This document shows, one piece after another, positions 17,893 to 26,470 of a stretch of 64,000 nucleotides of DNA (position 1 is its first letter; each line of letters opens with the position of its first letter). Under the pieces are notes generated by a model that saw nothing but the letters and a program-made list of their open reading frames with translations, was not told the DNA's origin and made no database searches. Made by a program: the position numbers and the translations under genes. The stretch is from positions 434,001 through 498,000 of the forward strand of contig JACKCC010000008.1 of assembly GCA_020634245.1 (NCBI GenBank), read 5' to 3'. Origin of the DNA: Ardenticatenaceae bacterium (GTDB taxonomy: Bacteria; Chloroflexota; Anaerolineae; Promineifilales; Promineifilaceae).

Positions 17893-19692
17893 TTGAAACT
17901 GCATTTTGTGCAGCCGGTAGTACAGGCCATCGGGATTGGCCAGCAGTTTGGCGTGCGTGCCCTGCTCTACCACCCGGCCCTGATCCAGCACCAGTACCCA
18001 ATCGGCGTTAACGACCGTACTCAGCCGGTGAGCGATGACAAAAGAGGTACGGCCGTGCATCAAATGCTCCAACGCCTCCTGTACCAGACTCTCACTTTCG
18101 CTGTCCAATGATGAGGTGGCTTCGTCCAGGATGAGAATGCGCGGATCTTTGAGGATGGCGCGGGCGATGGCGATGCGCTGGCGCTGCCCGCCGCTCAACT
18201 TCACGCCGCGCTCGCCCACCATCGTCTGGTAGCCATCCATCAGCTCATTTTGGATGAAATCGTGGGCGTTGGCGGCACGGGCGGCGGCTTCGATTTCGGC
18301 CTGAGTCGCGTCTAGTTTGCCATAGCGGATGTTGGCTTCCACCGTATCGGAGAACAAAATCGTCTCCTGGGGCACAATGCCAATCTGGCTGCGCAGGCTG
18401 TGGATAGTAACGTTACGAATGTCGTAGCCGTCGATACTGATACGGCCGTTACCCACTTCATAAAAACGAGGAATCAGATTGATCAACGTCGATTTACCGG
18501 CTCCGCTGGGACCGACCAAAGCAACAACCTGTCCCGGTTCGGCAGTGAAAGAGACATTTTTCAAGACAGCCACCGAAGACACGTAGTCAAAATTAACATT
18601 TTCAAAGGTGACACGGCCGTTCACCGGCGGCAGTGGTTGAGCATCAAGCAGATCGGCAATTTCCGGCGTCGTGTCCAGCAAGCCAAACAATCGCTCCGTC
18701 GCCCCCAGCGCCGATTGGAACTGGGCGTACAATCCGGCCAATGAAGCCACTGGCCCGGCGACCATCATCGTATACACCAGGTAAGCCACCAGCCCGCCAG
18801 CCGTCAGCCGCCCCTGAATGACCTCAAAACTACCGTACCACAGCGTGAACGTAATCGAGGCAAAAGCCATAAAACCGATAATCGGCCCCAATACCGACGA
18901 CACTTTGGCCCGGTACATGGCTGCTTCAAATGTCTCGTTCACCTTGGCGCTAAACCGGCCGATTTCATGCGCTTCACGGGCAAATGATTTAACGATGCGA
19001 ATACCGGCCGTCGTTTCTTCGACGACGTTGGCGGCATCGGCCAGCGCATCCTGCACCCGTTTTGACGCCGAACGAATGCTGCGCCCCAGCCGGACCATTG
19101 TCAGGGTAATGATGGGGATGCCGGCCAAAATGACCAGCGTCAGCCGCCAGTTGAGGAAAAATAACAGGGCCGCCGCCCCCACCAGGGTAACGGCTTGCTG
19201 CAAAAGCGAGACCAGGTTGTCGGTAACGGCCGTTTGCAGCAAACTCACATCATTGGTTAAGCGGGAAACGAATTCCCCAGTGCGCCGGTCGGCGTAATAA
19301 CTCAGCGACAGTCGCTGCAAATGGGTGTAGACGGCAATACGAATGTCGGCCACCGCCCGTTCACCCACGTAGGCCAGCGATAGGCGATGAACAAAACTGA
19401 ACAGCGCCTGCACCACAAAAACCATCAGCAGCGCCCCGGCCAACTGATTCAACCGGGGCATATTCAGATCAACCAGGACAAAATCAACCAGATTGCGCAC
19501 CACCAGCGGCAAAATTAATCCCAAGGCCACACTGAACAGCAAGGCAATGATCGAAATCGTCATCCATTTGCGATATGGCTTGACATAAGCCAGTAGGCGG
19601 GAATAGGTATGCAGGCTCTCCCGCGTTAAACGCGGCGCTTCTTTTTCTGGGTCAGCCTCGTATCGCCGCCCCACTCGTCGTAATCGTAACAT
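17878..19692 (-). CDS. ABC exporter (MsbA/LmrA-like), homodimer-type
   Basis: 604 residues. Six membrane helices in residues 35-330, then an ATPase with Walker A GPSGAGKST (about 394), signature LSGGQRQRIAIARAI and Walker B ILILDEATSSLD, followed by the H-loop in FVIAHRLST. All catalytic residues are intact, so a homodimer is likely, unlike the pair at 8084-12210. The export substrate (lipid, peptide or drug) cannot be told. There are no adjacent biosynthetic genes. Confidence 0.92.
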   Translation of the reverse strand: MLRLRRVGRRYEADPEKEAPRLTRESLHTYSRLLAYVKPYRKWMTISIIALLFSVALGLILPLVVRNLVDFVLVDLNMPRLNQLAGALLMVFVVQALFSFVHRLSLAYVGERAVADIRIAVYTHLQRLSLSYYADRRTGEFVSRLTNDVSLLQTAVTDNLVSLLQQAVTLVGAAALLFFLNWRLTLVILAGIPIITLTMVRLGRSIRSASKRVQDALADAANVVEETTAGIRIVKSFAREAHEIGRFSAKVNETFEAAMYRAKVSSVLGPIIGFMAFASITFTLWYGSFEVIQGRLTAGGLVAYLVYTMMVAGPVASLAGLYAQFQSALGATERLFGLLDTTPEIADLLDAQPLPPVNGRVTFENVNFDYVSSVAVLKNVSFTAEPGQVVALVGPSGAGKSTLINLIPRFYEVGNGRISIDGYDIRNVTIHSLRSQIGIVPQETILFSDTVEANIRYGKLDATQAEIEAAARAANAHDFIQNELMDGYQTMVGERGVKLSGGQRQRIAIARAILKDPRILILDEATSSLDSESESLVQEALEHLMHGRTSFVIAHRLSTVVNADWVLVLDQGRVVEQGTHAKLLANPDGLYYRLHKMQFQSHAS

Positions 19693-19741
19693 TTAATAGC
19701 CTTTCAGTATTTCAGCTCGTCAGCCAGTCAGCCGACATAAC

Positions 19742-19774
19742 ATTTCCCCGGAAACTCGGAGTTTCCGGGGAAAT
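19742..19774. repeat. Dispersed hairpin repeat, copy 2 (TTTCCCCGG family)
   Basis: 15-bp arms identical to the copy at 7246-7302 but with a 3-base loop (CGG). It lies between the ABC gene start (19692) and the stop of the DeoB-DeoC gene. Confidence 0.72.
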
Positions 19775-19812
19775 ACAAATCGGCATCCACCGCGTCAATC
19801 TGCGTCTTAATC

Positions 19813-21732
19813 TTAATAATCAGAAGCTGGCCCGGCTGCTTTTTGGCCAGTCAGCGCTTCCTTGACAATGGCTACGCCGCTGCTAGCCCCAATCCGATTG
19901 GCCCCGGCGGTAATGACGGCCAGCGCATCGGCGTAATTACGCACGCCGCCCGACGCTTTCACGCCCGCCTTGCTGCCCACCGTGCGCCGCATCAGAGCCA
20001 CATCTTCCGGCGTGGCCCCGCCACCGCTGAAACCGGTGGAAGTCTTAACGTAATCGGCCCCAGCACGCACGGCAATCCGGCAAACGTGCTCTTTTTCGGC
20101 ATCGCTTAGATAGCTGGTTTCAATGATCACTTTGCACAGCGCACCGTAATCGTGGGCCGTGGCCACAACAGCGGCGATGTCATCTTCTACCAATTCATCG
20201 TTTTGCGCCTTCAGCGCGCCGATGTTGATGACCATGTCAATCTCGTCGGCTCCGGCCATGATCGAGGCCACGGTTTCAGCCACTTTCACCTCAGTCAAAG
20301 TAGCCCCCAGCGGGAAGCCGACAACGGCGCAAGTTTTGACCCCGGTACCGGCCAACTGCTCGGCCACAAATTCGACGTGTCCAGCATTGACGCAGACGGA
20401 AGCAAAATCGTATTCTCTGGCTTCGGCGCAAACCTGGGCCACATCGGCCTGGGTAGCATTGGCTTTAAGCAGGGTGTGGTCGATGATGCGGGCGACGCGG
20501 GCCGGGTCTTGGGCAATCCACTCTAGCAAAGGTTGGCCGTTGATATGGTCAAGCGTTTTGAGAATGCTATTTTTGAAGCTTTGTCCGGCGAATATCGGTT
20601 CCACCCCCAATACGTCAGCAATCGTCGCCGCCAAATCGGCAAAGGAGTCGCGCACACCAATGTTGACGCCAGCCTGAACCTGCTGGCCGGTGATGAGGAC
20701 GGGCACGTATTCGCGGGAATGGTCGGTGCTGGGCGTGGTCGGGTCGTTGCCGTGGTCGGCGGTAATGACCAGTACATCATCTTCGGCCATTGCCGCCAGA
20801 ATTTCCGGCAGGCGACGATCAAATTCGACCAGAGCGTCGGCATAGCCCTGCGGATTGTTGCGGTGGCCGAATTTGGCATCAAAATCAACCAAGTTGGTGA
20901 AAATGAGGCCCCGTTCACGTTGTTCACGCATGGCAGCAATAGTTTTGTCGACACCATCCATGTTGTCCTGGGTGTAAACGTAGCCGGTGATGCCTTGCCC
21001 GGCGAAGATGTCGTTGATTTTGCCGACGGCGAAGGCCATCATGCCGGCATCTTTGAGGTTGTCCAGCAGGGTCGGTTCCGGCGGCGAGATGGAAAAGTCA
21101 TGCCGGTTGGCGGTACGGGTGAAGCGGCCCGGTTGGCCGATGAACGGCCGTGCAATCACCCGGCAGACTTCATGTTGACCCACCAAAATTTTGCGGGCTG
21201 TCCGGCACATTTCGTACAGTTCGTCGATGGGGATGATTTCTTCGTGAGTGGCAATCTGGAAAACGCTGTCGCCGGAAGTGTAGACGATGGGCCGGCCGGT
21301 GCGCATGTGTTCCTCGCCCAACTCTTCGATGATGGCTGTGCCTGAGGCGGGATAGTTGCCCAGTGTGCCCCGGCCAACGGCTTTCTCGAACGGCTCCAGT
21401 ACTTCGGGCGGGAAGCCGTTGGGATAGGTGGGAAACGGCCGTTTCGACAGCACGCCCATCAATTCCCAATGGCCAATCGTGGTATCCTTGCCGGCCGAAA
21501 CTTCAACCATTTTGCCGTAAACGGCCGTTGGCTTTTCTTGCGGTTTTAGGCCGGGCAGCAGGGCAATATTGCCCAGCCCCATCTTTTCTAAATTGGGTAG
21601 ATGCAGGCCGCCAACGGCAACGGCCGTATTGCCCAGGGTATGGCTGCCCACATCACCAAAATTGGCCGCATCAGGCAGTTCGCCAATGCCCACGCTGTCT
21701 AACACAATCACAATAAAACGATTGACGTTCAT
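19813..21732 (-). CDS. deoB-deoC: Phosphopentomutase-deoxyribose-phosphate aldolase fusion
   Basis: 639 residues from the ATG at 21732 (RBS AGGAG, 5-base gap; an earlier in-frame start at 21765 lacks one). Residues 1 to about 395 are phosphopentomutase: VIVLDSVGIGELPDAANFGD, TIGHWELMG and the metal site VITADHGNDPTTPSTDHSRE. Residues about 410-639 are deoxyribose-phosphate aldolase: RIIDHTLLKANAT, SVCVNAGHVEF, EIDMVINIGALK and the Schiff-base lysine in DYVKTSTGFS. The two activities are consecutive: deoxyribose-1-P to deoxyribose-5-P, then to acetaldehyde and glyceraldehyde-3-P. A one-polypeptide fusion would couple nucleoside salvage to glycolysis. Confidence 0.92.
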   Translation of the reverse strand: MNVNRFIVIVLDSVGIGELPDAANFGDVGSHTLGNTAVAVGGLHLPNLEKMGLGNIALLPGLKPQEKPTAVYGKMVEVSAGKDTTIGHWELMGVLSKRPFPTYPNGFPPEVLEPFEKAVGRGTLGNYPASGTAIIEELGEEHMRTGRPIVYTSGDSVFQIATHEEIIPIDELYEMCRTARKILVGQHEVCRVIARPFIGQPGRFTRTANRHDFSISPPEPTLLDNLKDAGMMAFAVGKINDIFAGQGITGYVYTQDNMDGVDKTIAAMREQRERGLIFTNLVDFDAKFGHRNNPQGYADALVEFDRRLPEILAAMAEDDVLVITADHGNDPTTPSTDHSREYVPVLITGQQVQAGVNIGVRDSFADLAATIADVLGVEPIFAGQSFKNSILKTLDHINGQPLLEWIAQDPARVARIIDHTLLKANATQADVAQVCAEAREYDFASVCVNAGHVEFVAEQLAGTGVKTCAVVGFPLGATLTEVKVAETVASIMAGADEIDMVINIGALKAQNDELVEDDIAAVVATAHDYGALCKVIIETSYLSDAEKEHVCRIAVRAGADYVKTSTGFSGGGATPEDVALMRRTVGSKAGVKASGGVRNYADALAVITAGANRIGASSGVAIVKEALTGQKAAGPASDY

Positions 21733-21890
21733 GGTTACTCCTTTTGAAAGATTGACCGTCCTCAATTATTATAAACCGTCAATCTTTGGCCCTATTATAC
21801 CTTGCTAACGCTTGGGAGAAACGGAGAGAGAATCAACTATGACGAATATAAAACAGTCTGTAAGTGCTGCTTGTGAATAAATTCCTAATA

Positions 21891-21920
21891 TTGACATGAA
21901 ATCCCCATTTCCCATATGAT
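21891..21920 (+). promoter_or_regulatory. Promoter A (TTGACA-18-TATGAT), duplicated region
   Basis: TTGACA 21891-21896, 18-base spacer, TATGAT 21915-21920. It is preceded by GCTTGTGAATAAATTCCT, which is shared exactly with the promoter at 23365. The homology extends downstream for more than 100 bases. The intergenic stretch 21766-22170 otherwise shows no gene. Confidence 0.65.
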
Positions 21921-22170
21921 TTACCAAAGTTATTCTACACTTTAGGAGAGATTATCTTCTTCTTATCGAAAACTTAATCCTCAGTTAAGAAAACGCTAAA
22001 ACCAACTCATTCATCCAGCCTCGAACCGCACAACAACCCCGATTTTAGGCAATTGATTTTACCGATCAGGAGCATTTTCCCAGAAAAGAATCCGTGTCAT
22101 CCGTGGCTTTTAAGCAGAGTCATGGAAAACTTGGACTGTAGCATTTATGCGCCTGCAAAAAAGGAGAAAA

Positions 22171-22455
22171 ATGTATATTTTACGCATTGAACACCCTATT
22201 CTCAATTATGATGGCTGGAAGCAAGCTTTTGACAACGACCCGGTTGGCCGGGAAAAATCGGGGGTTCGCCGCTATCAAATATTACGCCCGGTTGATGATC
22301 CCAATTACGTTATGATTGACCTTGAATTCGACACCGTGAATCAGGCTGAAGCACTCCTGGCCGCTATGCGCGTTGTTTGGGGAAGGGTAGAAGGCACGAT
22401 TATGATGAACCCCGAATCACGAATTGTTGAAGCCGTGGAATCCAAAATATACTGA
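22171..22455 (+). CDS. Small conserved hypothetical protein (ABM/cyclase-like fold)
   Basis: 94 residues from the ATG at 22171 (AAGGAG, 5-base gap). Sequence MYILRIEHPILNYDGWKQAF ... VMIDLEFDTVNQAEALL ... SRIVEAVE fits the small dimeric alpha-beta barrel style of DUF proteins related to antibiotic-biosynthesis monooxygenases. Function unknown. The next gene starts 47 bases later on the same strand. Confidence 0.6.
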   Translation: MYILRIEHPILNYDGWKQAFDNDPVGREKSGVRRYQILRPVDDPNYVMIDLEFDTVNQAEALLAAMRVVWGRVEGTIMMNPESRIVEAVESKIY

Positions 22456-22502
22456 ACAGCAAATACTCCATCCCAGTTTCAGGTGAACATAAGAATAATG
22501 AA

Positions 22503-23300
22503 ATGACAAAATTTGCGCATCGTTTTCTGTTTTTTGTGAGTGTGGTACAGCTTGTCTGTGCTCTGGCCTTTTTCCTTCAATTCCCGGCTGCCATCAATTT
22601 ATGGCCCTTTGAAGGAACCACACCATTGACATTCATTTTTATTTCATCTATTTTCGCCGCGGCTGGAACCACCACGCTTTGGACAGTCATCTCAAGAAAT
22701 TACGGCGCTTTAGCCGGCATTGGTCTTGATTACATTACGATCCTGACGCCAGTATCAATTTTGTCATTTAAATTGGGCATAGCTGGGGGCAAATCTCAGG
22801 TAATCAATTATGGCATCGCTTGCGTAATCGGCGCTCTCTTTGGGTTGGGTCTTTTCCTGTGGAGTGTCCGTATTCCCCTGGCTCAAAAGCTCCCGATGCC
22901 CCGCCCGGTTTGGTGGTCTTTTATCATCTTCATCATTGCCTTGCTGATAGTAAGTTCCAGGTTGATCTTGAAAGTGCCCAATACGATTCCCTGGAAGATA
23001 ACGCCGGACCTCTCGGTTATTATCGGCTGGATGTTCCTGGGTGCGGCCGTGTATTTTGCTTACGGCCTTTTGCGGCCAAGCTGGTCGAATTCGGCTGGCC
23101 AACTGGTTGGCTTTCTGGCTTACGATATCGTCTTGATTGTGCCCTTCCTCACTCGATTGCCCACGACGGCTCCCGAATTCCGATATGGTTTGATTATTTA
23201 TACAATAGTCGTCACCTACAGCGGACTATTGGCAATTTACTATCTTTTTCTTCATAAGCCCACACGTGAGCAAACCTGGATGCGACTAAGAATAAAATGA
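22503..23300 (+). CDS. Polytopic membrane protein, unknown
   Basis: 265 residues with about seven hydrophobic helices beginning at residue 6 (FLFFVSVVQLVCALAFFLQF). No transporter or enzyme motif recognised. It shares a transcription unit with the small protein upstream. Confidence 0.6.
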   Translation: MTKFAHRFLFFVSVVQLVCALAFFLQFPAAINLWPFEGTTPLTFIFISSIFAAAGTTTLWTVISRNYGALAGIGLDYITILTPVSILSFKLGIAGGKSQVINYGIACVIGALFGLGLFLWSVRIPLAQKLPMPRPVWWSFIIFIIALLIVSSRLILKVPNTIPWKITPDLSVIIGWMFLGAAVYFAYGLLRPSWSNSAGQLVGFLAYDIVLIVPFLTRLPTTAPEFRYGLIIYTIVVTYSGLLAIYYLFLHKPTREQTWMRLRIK

Positions 23301-23364
23301 CGGCCGTTGCCTCATCACCTATCTCCTGCCTCAATACACGACGCTTGTGAATAAATTCCTGATG

Positions 23365-23394
23365 TTGACTCAAGATATCCTTTTCCCCTACGAT
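23365..23394 (+). promoter_or_regulatory. Promoter B (TTGACT-18-TACGAT), duplicated region
   Basis: Same architecture as the promoter at 21891: GCTTGTGAATAAATTCCT, then TTGACT (23365-23370), 18 bases, TACGAT (23389-23394). It shares downstream words CTTCTTCTCGAAAA and AAACCAACT. The long leader (to 23615) has a hairpin TTAGATGGTG/CGCCATCTAA at 23529-23551. Confidence 0.65.
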
Positions 23395-23614
23395 CTACGA
23401 ATATGTCTAGCTTGTAAAGGTTTTGTTGTTGTCCCCTTCTTCTCGAAAAGCCCTCCAATCAAAATAAAGGGCAAAAAACCAACTGACTAATCTCGCATCA
23501 TGCTGTAAACAACCTGGCTTCAGGTAATTAGATGGTGGAACGCCATCTAATCATTTTGGATCCCTAGAGGATCAGGATTGCAAGTGCAACCTCTAATTAA
23601 GTGTGGAGAATGTC

Positions 23615-26470
23615 ATGGCTGCTAATAAAAAATTAACCGATCTCATCGACTATACATCGGTGCTGCCCTATGCCAGTGAACTATTTGGCATTTATCAACC
23701 CCTTATCGGCTGGAAATCCAAAAGAGTCGCCAATCGTTTTTACCAGGGATTTCAAAACGACAAACATTCACTGCTTGACAGGCTCAAGAACCAATTCACC
23801 GGTCTGGTGAATATCCGGTATGATGAAGATTGCCAGGTACGCATCGAATTGGCGCCTGGCGCGCTGGAAGTAGGGACATTAAAACCCTTTGATAATGTCG
23901 TATTGGAAAAGATTGCCGAAAGGCTTCCACCTTATGAGAAGCTCTCACCTGACGACTGGCCCGCGCTCATCAACCGGGATCAGATAGAGCAACTTTTTCA
24001 TGAATTCGTCATTCCGGCTTATTCCAACTTTTATTCTGAATTTTGCCGGGGCAATCTTACAGACCGGCCGCTGGCGATGCTGGCCCGCAGCGCCGATTCG
24101 GGCAATCAACGTACTCTTTTCCTGCGCGCATTTGAAAGTCAACTACGGTACGAATCGTCGTTAGCTGGTTCATTGTTGTTTTTGACTGAACATAAAAATT
24201 TTGCTGCGCTAACTAATCTTTTTTACAGTGTTAAAGACAGCACGGCACGAGCGATGGAATTAACCAATATCCTGGCTGTGTTCCAGGCTGAAGATGCTTA
24301 CCTGAGTCTGGATAATTTGAATCCGCGTGATCAAGAACATATCAAAAGTGTCGCCCTGTCGCCTATCAGTGTCGTTCATTTGTTCCGCCAATATTTCTTT
24401 GAATTGGATACTTTTCTGGGAACGCCGGTGAGTCACGTCTGGTTAAGCCCCGGCGCGACAGTAGAGCTGATTGAAATTCACACCCGGAAGACGATTGTAG
24501 AGAAGAGTTTGGAAACGGCCGTAGAGACCATCATCAAAACAGAATCCGAAATCACCCAGCAGGAAGAAATCAGCGATGCTGTCAAAGACGACAACAAGCA
24601 AGACGTAAAATTCGGAGCCAGCGTCACCGCCTCCTACGCCTCCGTCACCGCCACCTCAAACTTCGATTACAACACCTCCCAGCAAACAGCCCGTGAAGAA
24701 AACCATAAACGAATGCGGCAGCAAACCGAAAAACTCTCCAGCGAAATCCGCAAAAACTACAAAACCGTATTCAAAACCATCACCGAAACCACTGACATGT
24801 CCAGCAAACGCTACGTGCTGAGCAACACAACGGAAGAACTCATCAACTATGAACTGCGGCGTAAAATGCGTCAGGTTGCCGTCCAGGTACAAGACATCGG
24901 CAGTTACCTGTGCTGGCAAACATACGTAGACCGCCCCGGCGAATCTTTAGGCGTCGCCAAACTAATGCACATCGCCAAACCAGCCGAACTAGACGGGCTT
25001 CACGCCCCCGATGAAATACCAATGCTCCAGCCCTTCAAAGAAGATAAAGTCGTCACATTACCCTTCATCTCCATTGAGGATACGGACGCCGACAACGAAG
25101 GCGAAGTGTATAAAGATGGTGTCGAAGTCGATAATTCAGAATTTCTTGGCGTATTAGAGAAAATCCAGTCGAATTTTCCCATCGAATGTGTTTGCTCAAA
25201 AGGCAATTACATCCTCACCAACGTCGAATTTGATGGGCAGGGCAAGCCGGTCACAGCATCACTCCTCGGCGAGATTACCAACAGTGACAACCGAGCGACA
25301 TTTACCTTGCACCTGAATTCCGTCGATTTTCAGGGTCAGAACAGCATCCAAGTAAAACTAACGCTGCATTGGAGTCCGGCTGCCGGGGCCAATGACGAGG
25401 CCATCAAAAAGAACAAAGAAAACATCGAGTCCTTCAAAGCCAAAGAAGCAGCCGAATACCAAAAAGCATATGTCGACAACGCTAAAGCGCGCATCAAAAT
25501 GACCCATCAAATCAAGGCACGCCCCAGTGAAGATTTGCGGGAGGAAGAAAGGATTGTCGTTTATCGCAAGTTGATTCAGGATATGTTAACCAATGGCATT
25601 AGTATGCCCGACGATCGAACGCGGCACGTCGTAGCCGAATTAATCAATTCCATCTTTGATGTTGACAAAATGCTCTACTTTGTCGCTCCTGAATGGTGGC
25701 GGCCTCAATTGAGACATTACACCCAGCAGTTAGAAGAAACACGTACAACCCCGTCGCACTTCCTGACCGGCATAGATAGCTTTTCCCAGAAGGTTGTCAA
25801 TAAAATGTACAACCTTTCAGTCGCCATCAAACCGCCGGACAAACTGGCAGCCAGCACGATTGGCTGGGGCGGCGTGGAGGACAGTCATCGTGATAATTAT
25901 TACATCACCGAAGATTCAGAAGCGGCCAGGTTTGGCAGTTCTCTTGGGTGGCTGCTGCAACTGGATGGCGACAACATGAGAAACGCTTTCCTCAATGCGC
26001 CCTGGGTGAAGGCCGTCATCCCCATCCGACCGGGTAAGGAAGAAGCGGCCATAAATTGGCTAAAAGGAGTAGAAGGGTTCAATGGGATCACCGATGCCGA
26101 CATCTATCAAACGAATAATCCTAACGAGAAAGACATTAACGGCAACCCGCTAAACGGCCAGAAAATGATCGATGTGATTATGGACCTGGCTAAGAAAATC
26201 AAAAAGAAGCACGAAGAAGCGGTGAAAAATGGTCAATTCCCGAAACAAGACGAGATTGCCGATCCGGAACTGGTGGATGAAGCCAATGTCGTTACGTCCA
26301 CGCCCATTGACCGCGTGTATGAACATGGCTTCTTCCCGCTGCAAGGCGGCTTCCGGGCTAATGTGAAGGGCAATTACGAAATTTTTGATCAATGGCTGGA
26401 AATTCTACCAACCGATCAGGTGGTGCCGGTGGAAGTGAAGTACGATCCCAAGACCGGGCGACAAATATGA
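23615..26470 (+). CDS. Large protein of unknown function, coupled to PhoD-like phosphatase
   Basis: 951 residues from the ATG at 23615 (GGAG, 6-base gap; in-frame GTG at 23603 also possible). No signal peptide or membrane helix. A central segment (about residues 285-390) is strongly helical and charged, with a Thr/Ser-rich stretch (GASVTASYASVTATSNFDYN) embedded between coiled-coil parts. This style is seen in large structural or pore-type proteins. A second helical stretch (about 595-650) is rich in KE. The gene's last codons overlap the phosphatase start (ATGA), which implies co-translation and a shared role. I do not recognise the family. Confidence 0.6.
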   Translation: MAANKKLTDLIDYTSVLPYASELFGIYQPLIGWKSKRVANRFYQGFQNDKHSLLDRLKNQFTGLVNIRYDEDCQVRIELAPGALEVGTLKPFDNVVLEKIAERLPPYEKLSPDDWPALINRDQIEQLFHEFVIPAYSNFYSEFCRGNLTDRPLAMLARSADSGNQRTLFLRAFESQLRYESSLAGSLLFLTEHKNFAALTNLFYSVKDSTARAMELTNILAVFQAEDAYLSLDNLNPRDQEHIKSVALSPISVVHLFRQYFFELDTFLGTPVSHVWLSPGATVELIEIHTRKTIVEKSLETAVETIIKTESEITQQEEISDAVKDDNKQDVKFGASVTASYASVTATSNFDYNTSQQTAREENHKRMRQQTEKLSSEIRKNYKTVFKTITETTDMSSKRYVLSNTTEELINYELRRKMRQVAVQVQDIGSYLCWQTYVDRPGESLGVAKLMHIAKPAELDGLHAPDEIPMLQPFKEDKVVTLPFISIEDTDADNEGEVYKDGVEVDNSEFLGVLEKIQSNFPIECVCSKGNYILTNVEFDGQGKPVTASLLGEITNSDNRATFTLHLNSVDFQGQNSIQVKLTLHWSPAAGANDEAIKKNKENIESFKAKEAAEYQKAYVDNAKARIKMTHQIKARPSEDLREEERIVVYRKLIQDMLTNGISMPDDRTRHVVAELINSIFDVDKMLYFVAPEWWRPQLRHYTQQLEETRTTPSHFLTGIDSFSQKVVNKMYNLSVAIKPPDKLAASTIGWGGVEDSHRDNYYITEDSEAARFGSSLGWLLQLDGDNMRNAFLNAPWVKAVIPIRPGKEEAAINWLKGVEGFNGITDADIYQTNNPNEKDINGNPLNGQKMIDVIMDLAKKIKKKHEEAVKNGQFPKQDEIADPELVDEANVVTSTPIDRVYEHGFFPLQGGFRANVKGNYEIFDQWLEILPTDQVVPVEVKYDPKTGRQI

